Of a stretch of DNA of 8,169 nt, positions 1-5,797 are shown in pieces (position 1 is the stretch's first letter; every line of letters begins with the position of its first letter). Source of the stretch: an uncultured bacterium (GTDB lineage Bacteria; Bacteroidota; Bacteroidia; Chitinophagales; CAIOSU01). The translations under genes were made by a program, and so were the position numbers. The notes beneath the pieces are model-generated. The model was given only the letters and a program-made list of their open reading frames with translations, had not been told where the DNA came from and searched no databases. Where the stretch lies: NCBI GenBank assembly GCA_903861055.1, contig CAIOSU010000401.1, positions 1-8,169 on the forward strand. Direction: 5' to 3'.

Positions 1-152
1 AGCAGCTTCATACCCAAATAAAGCAACGCTATTTTGAAAATGACCCGTTGTTTGATATCCTCTCCATGGGCATGAGCACCGACCATGACCTCGCCATTGC
101 CGAAGGCGCAACGATTGTCAGGATTGGGAGTTTGTTGTTCGTCGGGCGGTGA
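1..152 (+). CDS. yggS: YggS-family PLP homeostasis protein, C-terminal fragment
   Basis: This is the last 49 codons of a gene that begins left of the window; the first whole codon is at position 3 and the stop TGA is at 150-152. The readable end contains FDILSMGMSTDHDLAIAEG followed by ATIVRIGSLLFVGR. The SMGMS-x-D stretch and the terminal VRIG-x-x-LF-G block are the hallmark C-terminus of the YggS/PLPBP family, single-domain TIM-barrel proteins that bind pyridoxal 5'-phosphate in the cytoplasm and buffer the free cofactor; the Ser-Met-Gly-Met-Ser loop lies near the cofactor phosphate. No catalytic activity is established for the family. The lysine that binds PLP lies in the missing part, so an intact cofactor site cannot be confirmed. 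An AT-rich inverted repeat begins two bases after the stop codon, and there is no ordinary T-tailed terminator. Confidence 0.88.
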   Translation, partial: QLHTQIKQRYFENDPLFDILSMGMSTDHDLAIAEGATIVRIGSLLFVGR

Positions 153-153
153 G

Positions 154-304
154 AGCTAATTCAAAATTCAAAATTCAAAATTTAAAATTAGTGCAAGGTT
201 AATTTTTAACTGGAACGCCAAGTATCGCAAACCATTTTGCTTTCTACCATTCATTCAAACCAAAAAGCAATTTTGAATTTTAAATTTTGAATTTTGAATT
301 AGCT
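154..304. repeat. AT-rich inverted repeat made of heptamer units
   Basis: Two 37-base arms, 154-190 and 268-304, are inverted copies of each other at 34 of 37 positions, with the outer 22 bases perfect. They enclose a 77-base spacer. Each arm starts with AGCTA and then repeats the heptamer ATTCAAA, with one ATTTAAA variant that is the fourth unit in the left arm and the third in the right. Two small hairpins are visible in the spacer: GTTAA/TTAAC at 198-210 and GCAAA/TTTGC at 227-240. No target-site duplication or open reading frame is evident. The element fills most of the gap between the YggS-like gene and the next gene. A non-autonomous palindromic repeat family, or a long 3' stem on the upstream transcript, are both possible; neither can be decided from one copy. 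Confidence 0.85.
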
Positions 305-359
305 TTCCCCTACCCAAGGTAGATAAAACAAACACCCATCACATTTTGCCATTTGCAAA

Positions 360-367
360 AACCTTTG
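360..367 (+). promoter_or_regulatory. possible -7 element of the acyl-CoA dehydrogenase gene
   Basis: AACCTTTG lies 31 bases before the start codon and differs from the Bacteroidota -7 consensus TAnnTTTG only at the first base. No TTTG is found at the usual -33 distance; the nearest ones, at 345-348 and 352-355, are too close. This is a weak candidate. Confidence 0.28.
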
Positions 368-398
368 GTATATTCACCAAACGACCGTTTGATAACGT

Positions 399-1988
399 AT
401 GGAGCAATCCCCTTTTTTTAACGAAGACCACGAACTGTTTAGGCAGAGTGTGCGCCAGTTTGTAGATGCTGAGGTAAAGCCCCATGCCGACGAATGGGAG
501 CGCAATCAGCGTATACCCCGCCATGTTTGGCAGCGTATGGGCGAGCTGGGCTTTTTGGGTATCAATCATCCGGAGGCTTACGGCGGCAGCAACAACGATT
601 TCTTTTACTCGGTAGTGCTGCTTGAAGAATGCGCTCGTAGCGGGTTGGCCGGTTTTGCCGCCGCACACAGTGTACACCAATACATGAGCACTGCTCACCT
701 AGCCAAAGCCGGCAGCGAGGCCCTGAAACAACGCTATTTGCCCGGTGCCATCAACGGCAACCTTTGGGGCTCGCTGGCAGTAAGCGAACCAGGCGCAGGC
801 TCTGATGTGGCTAACATACGCACCACAGCTAAGCGCGACAGCGACCACTACATCATCAACGGGCAAAAGACCTTTATTACCAACGGCGTGTATGGCGACT
901 TTGTGACCGTGGCCGTAAAAACCGACCCTAATGCCGGCCCTGCTGGCATTAGTTTGATAATGGTTGACCAAGGTACACCGGGTTTTACTACCCGTAAGTT
1001 GGAGAAAATGGGCTGGCACAGTAGCGATACGGGCGAGCTGTTTTTTGATAACGTGAAAGTACCCGCCAGCAACCTCGTAGGCAAAGAAGGACAAGGTTTT
1101 TATTACATCATGGAGAGTTTTCAATTGGAGCGCTTGGTGGGTGGCATTGCCGCTTGCGAAGGTGCGCAACTGGTGCTCGATACTACTTTGAAATACATCC
1201 GCGAGCGGGAGGCCTTTGGCAAGAAGCTACAGAAATTCCAGACCATTCGCCATACGCTTAGCGACTTGGCAACTGAAATTGAAGCCTGCCGCGCACTCGT
1301 GTACCAAACCAGCTGGAAATTTGACAAAGGCATATTTGCCGTTAAGGAGTGCAGTATGGTAAAACTGCTGGGCACCGAATTGGGCAAAAAAGCAGCCGAC
1401 GTTTGCTTGCAGTACTTTGGCGGCTATGGTTACATGGAGAGTTTCCCGATGGCACGCATGTACCGAGATGCACGAGTAGGCACCATAGTAGGCGGTGCAT
1501 CAGAGATCATGCGCGAAATTATTAGTAAAGTAGTGATAGACGGCATTTCGTACGAGTCGGCATACAAGACCATGAAAGCCCAAGCTGATGAGCCAGCCCC
1601 AACAACCGAGAACATTTCTGAACCAATATCTGTTAAAACCCAAAACATTAAAACCATGGCAGCTCCAGAAACAGCTAAAGAGATTATCCAATCATTGCCA
1701 ACACGTTTGAAAAAAGAGAAAGCAGAAGGCATTGAGTCAAAATTCCACTTTGATATTACCGGAGAGCGTGGCGGCAAATTTACCGTGCATGTAACCGAAC
1801 AAACCGTAGTAGTAACCGAAGGCCACAACGGCGAAGCTAACTGCGTAGTTACTACCACCGACGTGGTTTACGAAGATACCGAGTTGGGCCGCATCAACCC
1901 ACAAATGGCGGTAATGATGGGCAAAATAAAAATAAGCAACCTAGGCGAGATGATGAAGTTTGTAGGCCTGTTCAGCCGCTTGTCGTAA
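399..1988 (+). CDS. acyl-CoA dehydrogenase with C-terminal SCP2 sterol-carrier domain
   Basis: Residues 1-385 form a complete FAD-dependent acyl-CoA dehydrogenase, which forms the trans-2,3 double bond in acyl-CoA and normally passes electrons to ETF. Visible motifs are VSEPGAGSD at 128-136, QKTFITNG at 156-163, the REREAFGKKLQKFQ helix at 268-281 and FGGYGY at 340-345. The MCAD-type catalytic Glu position is Gly365 (IVGGASEI), while QLERLV supplies Glu244 at the position used as base by long-chain and isovaleryl-CoA dehydrogenases. The GFYYIM and GGASEIM-R-E stretches resemble the long-chain subfamily. A Pro/Thr/Glu-rich linker (about 395-418) leads to an SCP2-like domain (about 424-529) with the typical GKIKISN...MMKFVGLF ending. 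At 529 residues it is about 140 longer than a usual single-domain enzyme. Met420 at 1656-1658 could start a free SCP2 protein. The chosen ATG has no Shine-Dalgarno. The exact substrate is unknown. Confidence 0.93.
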   Translation: MEQSPFFNEDHELFRQSVRQFVDAEVKPHADEWERNQRIPRHVWQRMGELGFLGINHPEAYGGSNNDFFYSVVLLEECARSGLAGFAAAHSVHQYMSTAHLAKAGSEALKQRYLPGAINGNLWGSLAVSEPGAGSDVANIRTTAKRDSDHYIINGQKTFITNGVYGDFVTVAVKTDPNAGPAGISLIMVDQGTPGFTTRKLEKMGWHSSDTGELFFDNVKVPASNLVGKEGQGFYYIMESFQLERLVGGIAACEGAQLVLDTTLKYIREREAFGKKLQKFQTIRHTLSDLATEIEACRALVYQTSWKFDKGIFAVKECSMVKLLGTELGKKAADVCLQYFGGYGYMESFPMARMYRDARVGTIVGGASEIMREIISKVVIDGISYESAYKTMKAQADEPAPTTENISEPISVKTQNIKTMAAPETAKEIIQSLPTRLKKEKAEGIESKFHFDITGERGGKFTVHVTEQTVVVTEGHNGEANCVVTTTDVVYEDTELGRINPQMAVMMGKIKISNLGEMMKFVGLFSRLS

Positions 1989-2009
1989 ATCATTAGTACT
2001 GTATAATAC

Positions 2010-2046
2010 AAAAGCCGCCACAACTGGATAGTTGTGGCGGCTTTTT
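2010..2046. terminator. bidirectional rho-independent terminator between convergent genes
   Basis: A perfect 12-base-pair stem, GCCGCCACAACT (2014-2025) with AGTTGTGGCGGC (2030-2041), closes on the loop GGAT. It is preceded by AAAA and followed by TTTTT, so a T-tail follows the hairpin on both strands. It lies 21 bases after the acyl-CoA dehydrogenase stop and 25 bases after the stop of the minus-strand amino acid dehydrogenase, so it can serve both genes. Confidence 0.93.
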
Positions 2047-2071
2047 ATGTGTTCTACAGATAGCTAACCCA

Positions 2072-3178
2072 CTACCACTTCCCACTCAGCTTAGCGATAG
2101 CGGCTATGCGCTCTTCGGCGAGTTTTAAGGCAGCGAAGTGTGGGGTGAGGCCCTCTGCTTCTGCTTTGGCAAATATTTCCAGGGTGCGGTCGTATATGCG
2201 TTCGGTGCCTACCATAGCGCGGTCGCGGTTATAGCCGCCTAGCTCCATGTAGCAGTTAATAACGCCACCGGCATTTATCAAAAAGTCGGGAGCATATACA
2301 ATACCCTTATCTATTAGCATTTTGCCATGCTCTAGTTCGTCTTCCAACTGATTGTTGGCGGCACCGGCAATCACGCGGCATTTAAGGCGTTCAATGTTAT
2401 CGGTATCTAAGGTAGCGCCCATGGCGCAAGGGGCATAGATGTCAATATCCAAATCGTAGGCAATACCCGGGGCCACCACATTCACGGGCAGGCGATTGGC
2501 TAAGGCTTTCAATTTAGCTTCGTTTAGGTCGCATACATATACAATGGCCCCTTCGGCAACCAAGCGCTCGGTAAGGAAAGTTCCTACGTTGCCTACACCC
2601 TCAACCAATACCTTTTTGCCCTCAAGGCTATCAGTGCCCCAAGCTTTTTTAGCTGCGGCTTTCATGCCCAAGTACACACCATAGGCCGTAAATGGCGAAG
2701 GGTCTCCGCCACCGCCCAGGTAATCGGGCTTACCTGCCACATACTTGGTTTCCAACGAAACATATTCCATATCGGCAGTGCTGGTGCCCACGTCTTCGGC
2801 GGTGTAGTATTTGCCGTTCAGGCTATTTACAAACTGCCCATAGCGGCGCCAAAATGCTTCTGACGATAGCTTAGCAGGGTCGCCAATAATTACGGCCTTG
2901 CCACCACCTAAATGAATGCCGCTAATGGAGTTTTTGTAGCTCATGCCGCGGCTCAGGCGCAAAACGTCGCGCAGCGCCTCGGCTTCGTTCTTGTAGTTCC
3001 AGAAACGAGTGCCACCAAGGGCAGGACCCAAGATAGAGCTGTGCACTGCAATAATGGCCTTTAGGCCGGTCTCACGGTCTTGGCAGAAAACCACTTGCTC
3101 GTGGCCGAGCTTATCAATCTGCCCAAACACGCCCGCTTTGTTCACGGTCTCTTGCGTTATCTCTTGTTGCGTCAGCAT
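2072..3178 (-). CDS. leucine dehydrogenase family (Glu/Leu/Phe/Val dehydrogenase)
   Basis: The 368-residue protein matches the length and layout of NAD-dependent leucine dehydrogenases, cytoplasmic enzymes that reversibly deaminate branched-chain amino acids to 2-oxo acids plus ammonia. The N-terminal dimerisation/substrate domain carries GPALGGTRFW (51-60), MSYKN with Lys82 and GGGK with Lys94, the two conserved active-site lysines, then AEDVGTSTADM (127-137). The Rossmann domain begins near 185 with GVGNVG (194-199), and the second strand ends in Asp217 (VYVCDLNE), an acidic residue that favours NAD over NADP. APDFLINAGGVIN (296-308) is also typical. Leucine rather than valine or phenylalanine is the best guess; specificity within this family cannot be read reliably. 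The gene diverges from the ABC transporter gene and converges on the acyl-CoA dehydrogenase gene. It has its own TAATTTTG promoter element and no Shine-Dalgarno before its ATG. Confidence 0.93.
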   Translation of the reverse strand: MLTQQEITQETVNKAGVFGQIDKLGHEQVVFCQDRETGLKAIIAVHSSILGPALGGTRFWNYKNEAEALRDVLRLSRGMSYKNSISGIHLGGGKAVIIGDPAKLSSEAFWRRYGQFVNSLNGKYYTAEDVGTSTADMEYVSLETKYVAGKPDYLGGGGDPSPFTAYGVYLGMKAAAKKAWGTDSLEGKKVLVEGVGNVGTFLTERLVAEGAIVYVCDLNEAKLKALANRLPVNVVAPGIAYDLDIDIYAPCAMGATLDTDNIERLKCRVIAGAANNQLEDELEHGKMLIDKGIVYAPDFLINAGGVINCYMELGGYNRDRAMVGTERIYDRTLEIFAKAEAEGLTPHFAALKLAEERIAAIAKLSGKW

Positions 3179-3219
3179 TACACTATATTTTGCTTAATAT
3201 TGCATACCCTCTTACGAAA

Positions 3220-3227
3220 CAAAATTA
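3220..3227 (-). promoter_or_regulatory. -7 promoter element of the leucine dehydrogenase gene
   Basis: On the minus strand this reads TAATTTTG, an exact match to the Bacteroidota -7 consensus TAnnTTTG. It is 41 bases upstream of the start codon, so transcription would begin near 3212 with a leader of roughly 35 bases. No TTTG is seen at the expected -33 distance. Confidence 0.6.
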
Positions 3228-3266
3228 CGCTTTTTTGCATTAATAGGCCGGAGCACCTACCCCCCG

Positions 3267-5054
3267 ATGAAGCATTTATCCTATTTGAATAAGTACCTTT
3301 GGAAGTACCGCTACCGCCTGTTTTTGGGTGTACTTTTTGTAGTTATTTCTAACTATTTCAACGTATTATCTCCGCAAGTTATCCGCTATTCGTTCGATTT
3401 GGTGCAGGAAAATATTGCCTATTACCAAATGTTCGATGGCTTTGCGCTGCAAGAAAATTTCCGCACGGTTTTTAGCGCCGGGCTGCTGTTTACGGGCATA
3501 GTGGTATTGCTGTTGGCTATACTTAAAGGAGTGTTCATGTTTTTTATGCGGCAAACCATTATCGTGATGTCGCGATTGATTGAGTACGACCTCAAAAACG
3601 AACTATATGCCCACTACCAAGAGCTAGACTTAGCGTTTTATAAGCGCAATAACACTGGCGATATGATGTCGCGCATATCGGAAGACGTATCGCGCGTTCG
3701 CGATTACCTAGGGCCCGCTTTTATGTACGGCATCAACCTACTGGTGCTGTTTATAATGGTTACCTATGCCATGATAAACGTAAGCCCTACCCTCACCCTT
3801 TGGGTGCTTACGCCCCTACCCCTTTTGTCTATCTCTATCTACTACATTAATACCATCATCAACAAACGCAGCGAGAAAATACAAGAGCAGTTGTCGTTTT
3901 TAACCACCAATGCTCAAGAAACCTATTCGGGCATACGGGTTATCAAATCGTTTGTGCAAGAGAAACAGATGCACCGTTTTTTTGAACGGGAAAGCGATAA
4001 TTACAAAGAAACATCCTTGCGACTTGCCCGGGTAGAGGCGTTCTTTTTCCCGTTGATGTTATTGCTAATTGGCATTAGTACCATACTTACCATATATGTT
4101 GGCGGTATGGGCGTGATTAATGGCAGCCTTACCCCCGGCAATGTGGCCGAGTTTGTGATATACGTAAACATGCTCACCTGGCCTGTAACCGCCATAGGAT
4201 GGGTAGCCAGCATGACCCAACGGGCTGCGGCATCGCAAAAGCGCATCAACGAATTTCTCGAAGTAAAACCCACTATTGCCAACCCAACTGAAGAGCCTTT
4301 GGACTTAAAAGGCAATATCGAGTTCCGCAATGTGAGCTTTACCTATCCTGATACCGGCATTGTGGCCTTAAAGGATGTGAGCTTCACATTAAAAAGTGGT
4401 GAAAAAATGGCTATTGTGGGCCGAACGGGCACCGGAAAAACCACCATAGCCGATTTGCTGGTGCGCATGTATGACACCACCACGGGCCAAATTTTGGTGG
4501 ATGGCAAACTGCTTACTGAAGTGAATTTGGGCGATATTAGGTCGCAAATTGGGTATGTTCCGCAAGATATTTTTCTTTTTTCGGATACAGTTGCAGAAAA
4601 TATTGCCTTCGGAACAGCCAATTTTGAGCATCATAAAATAGAAGAAGCAGCCCTGAATGCCGCCATACACGAAGACATAATTGCACTACCCTTAGGCTAC
4701 GAAACCCTTGTGGGAGAAAGGGGCGTAACACTTTCGGGCGGACAAAAACAGCGCATAAGCATAGCCCGCGCCTTTGTGAAAGACCCTCGCATATTGGTGC
4801 TCGATGACTGTCTATCAGCGGTTGACGCTAGAACCGAAAAGTTGATACTTAAAAATTTAAAAACTATATTAGAAGCGAAAACAGCTATAATCATTACGCA
4901 TCGTATCTCATCATTGTTAGAATTTGATAAGATAATAGTGCTTGATGAAGGCCGTATTGCTGAAACAGGTACGCACGAGAGCTTAATGGCCACTAAAGGC
5001 TTGTACTGTGAAATGTTTGAACGCCAACAGCAAGAAGAAACTGTGGCGAACTAA
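3267..5054 (+). CDS. ABC exporter half-transporter (MsbA/MdlA-like, fused permease and ATPase)
   Basis: The 595-residue protein is a complete half-transporter of the type I exporter fold, to be placed in the inner membrane as a dimer. Hydrophobic segments near 16-34, 70-95, 150-170, 173-195, 258-280 and 290-312 give six membrane helices. The nucleotide-binding domain starts near 350, with Tyr360 as likely A-loop, Walker A GRTGTGKT (385-392), Q-loop Gln433 in GYVPQD, signature LSGGQKQR (489-496), Walker B ILVLDD (509-514), D-loop SAVD (517-520) and H-loop His545. The residue after the Walker B aspartate is Asp514 instead of the usual catalytic Glu. That is typical of one partner in heterodimeric exporters such as MdlA or TM287, yet no second ABC gene is in the window. 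Substrate is unknown; lipids or drugs are common for the family. No terminator follows, so read-through into the next gene is possible. Confidence 0.95.
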   Translation: MKHLSYLNKYLWKYRYRLFLGVLFVVISNYFNVLSPQVIRYSFDLVQENIAYYQMFDGFALQENFRTVFSAGLLFTGIVVLLLAILKGVFMFFMRQTIIVMSRLIEYDLKNELYAHYQELDLAFYKRNNTGDMMSRISEDVSRVRDYLGPAFMYGINLLVLFIMVTYAMINVSPTLTLWVLTPLPLLSISIYYINTIINKRSEKIQEQLSFLTTNAQETYSGIRVIKSFVQEKQMHRFFERESDNYKETSLRLARVEAFFFPLMLLLIGISTILTIYVGGMGVINGSLTPGNVAEFVIYVNMLTWPVTAIGWVASMTQRAAASQKRINEFLEVKPTIANPTEEPLDLKGNIEFRNVSFTYPDTGIVALKDVSFTLKSGEKMAIVGRTGTGKTTIADLLVRMYDTTTGQILVDGKLLTEVNLGDIRSQIGYVPQDIFLFSDTVAENIAFGTANFEHHKIEEAALNAAIHEDIIALPLGYETLVGERGVTLSGGQKQRISIARAFVKDPRILVLDDCLSAVDARTEKLILKNLKTILEAKTAIIITHRISSLLEFDKIIVLDEGRIAETGTHESLMATKGLYCEMFERQQQEETVAN

Positions 5055-5080
5055 CATACTAATAAAGTTTATAAAAATAT

Positions 5081-5088
5081 TACCTTTG
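5081..5088 (+). promoter_or_regulatory. -7 promoter element of the PUR-family gene
   Basis: TACCTTTG is an exact match to the Bacteroidota TAnnTTTG element, 42 bases before the GTG start. The expected start of transcription is near 5095. A matching -33 TTTG is absent at the usual spacing. The element suggests that the gene has its own promoter in addition to any read-through from the ABC transporter gene. Confidence 0.6.
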
Positions 5089-5130
5089 TATACCAACACA
5101 CATTGACTAACCCAATAAAGCAGCATTAAA

Positions 5131-5604
5131 GTGGAGAACGAGCGCGATAACCGGTTTAAAAAGTCGGCAGCGGTGTATTCAAAAACCATCCGTGCCGGTA
5201 AGAGGAGAACCTATTTCTTTGATGTGAGGACTACCAAGTCAAACGACTATTACATTACCCTCACCGAAAGCAAAAAGAAGTTTAACGACGACGGCTACGA
5301 TAGGCACAAAATCTTTTTGTACAAAGAAGATTTCAACAAATTTGTTGAAGCCCTGAACGAGGCCGTGAACCACGTAAAACAAGATTTGCTGCCTGAGTAC
5401 GACTTTGATGAATTTAGCAACAACTACGACGACGACGATGACGACTACGACCGTGGGGAAGATGAGTTTAACGAAGAGCGTAAATCGTTTGCCAAAAAAA
5501 CAGTTGAGCCAGCCGAAGCCCCTGCACCACCGGTAGAAGCCAAAATAGTGGCTGAAGTAAAGCCTGAGGAACCCATTAACGACGACGATTTGAAATGGGA
5601 TTGA
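5131..5604 (+). CDS. PUR-domain DNA/RNA-binding protein (DUF3276 family)
   Basis: The 157-residue protein has one PUR-type domain at about 12-90, with the conserved blocks RAGKRRTYFFDVRTTKSND (21-39), YYITLTESKKKF (40-51) and HKIFLYKEDFNKFVEALNEA (59-78). PUR domains bind single-stranded DNA or RNA in the cytoplasm; the family is common in Bacteroidota, and the precise role there is not established. The C-terminal half is low-complexity: an acidic run YDDDDDDYD (99-107), then a Pro/Ala/Glu-rich segment (126-148) and the ending DDDLKWD. It is probably disordered. The start is GTG, since no in-frame ATG lies between the promoter element and the conserved domain. No Shine-Dalgarno is present. 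A terminator follows 34 bases after the stop, so the gene is last in its unit or monocistronic. Confidence 0.87.
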   Translation: MENERDNRFKKSAAVYSKTIRAGKRRTYFFDVRTTKSNDYYITLTESKKKFNDDGYDRHKIFLYKEDFNKFVEALNEAVNHVKQDLLPEYDFDEFSNNYDDDDDDYDRGEDEFNEERKSFAKKTVEPAEAPAPPVEAKIVAEVKPEEPINDDDLKWD

Positions 5605-5638
5605 TATAACAACCAACAACATAAAACAAACATAATTG

Positions 5639-5673
5639 AGAAACCCTGCCTATCAGCAGGGTTTCTTGTTTTT
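5639..5673 (+). terminator. rho-independent terminator after the PUR-family gene
   Basis: An 11-base-pair stem, AGAAACCCTGC (5639-5649) with GCAGGGTTTCT (5656-5666), closes on CTATCA and is followed by TGTTTTT. It begins 34 bases after the stop codon at 5604. Confidence 0.88.
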
Positions 5674-5743
5674 AGGCCAATCCCGCAGCAAATAACACTG
5701 GCAACCAAATACTTAACACATTATTATTTATTCAATAAAATCC

Positions 5744-5773
5744 TTTGCAATTTAAATACAACCTGTAACTTTG
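5744..5773 (+). promoter_or_regulatory. promoter of the SRPBCC-GyrI gene (-33 and -7 elements)
   Basis: TTTG at 5744-5747 and TAACTTTG at 5766-5773 are separated by 18 bases, close to the Bacteroidota arrangement of a -33 TTTG and a -7 TAnnTTTG. This is the only promoter in the window with both elements visible. The start of transcription would be near 5780, giving a leader of about 18 bases before the ATG at 5798. Confidence 0.75.
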
Positions 5774-5797
5774 CCCAACTCACTAAACCACCACCAC

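Noticed and set aside
154..304. CRISPR array
   Set aside because: The heptamer units are contiguous without spacers, and the two arms are inverted rather than direct copies.
699..1169. Long minus-strand open frame inside the acyl-CoA dehydrogenase gene
   Set aside because: It lies wholly within a well-conserved enzyme domain on the other strand and resembles no known family.
3195..3202. TAATATTG as a promoter for the ABC transporter gene
   Set aside because: It has one mismatch in the core TTTG, no -33 element, and lies 64 bases upstream in the leader of the divergent gene; support is too thin.
3249..3266. GGAG as a Shine-Dalgarno site for the ABC transporter
   Set aside because: It lies too far from the ATG for normal spacing, and the other genes of the window use no such sites.
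5055..5130. Terminator between the ABC transporter and the PUR-family gene
   Set aside because: Only AT-rich sequence with no GC-containing hairpin is present; read-through cannot be excluded.
5239..5622. Minus-strand open frame rich in valine, opposite the PUR-family gene
   Set aside because: The valine runs are the antisense image of the GAC-rich aspartate run; no promoter or family resemblance supports it.
5771..5797. Upstream TTG start adding nine residues to the SRPBCC-GyrI protein
   Set aside because: The TTG lies inside the -7 promoter element TAACTTTG, so it would precede the transcription start, and the ATG at 5798 gives a normal signal-anchor N-terminus.
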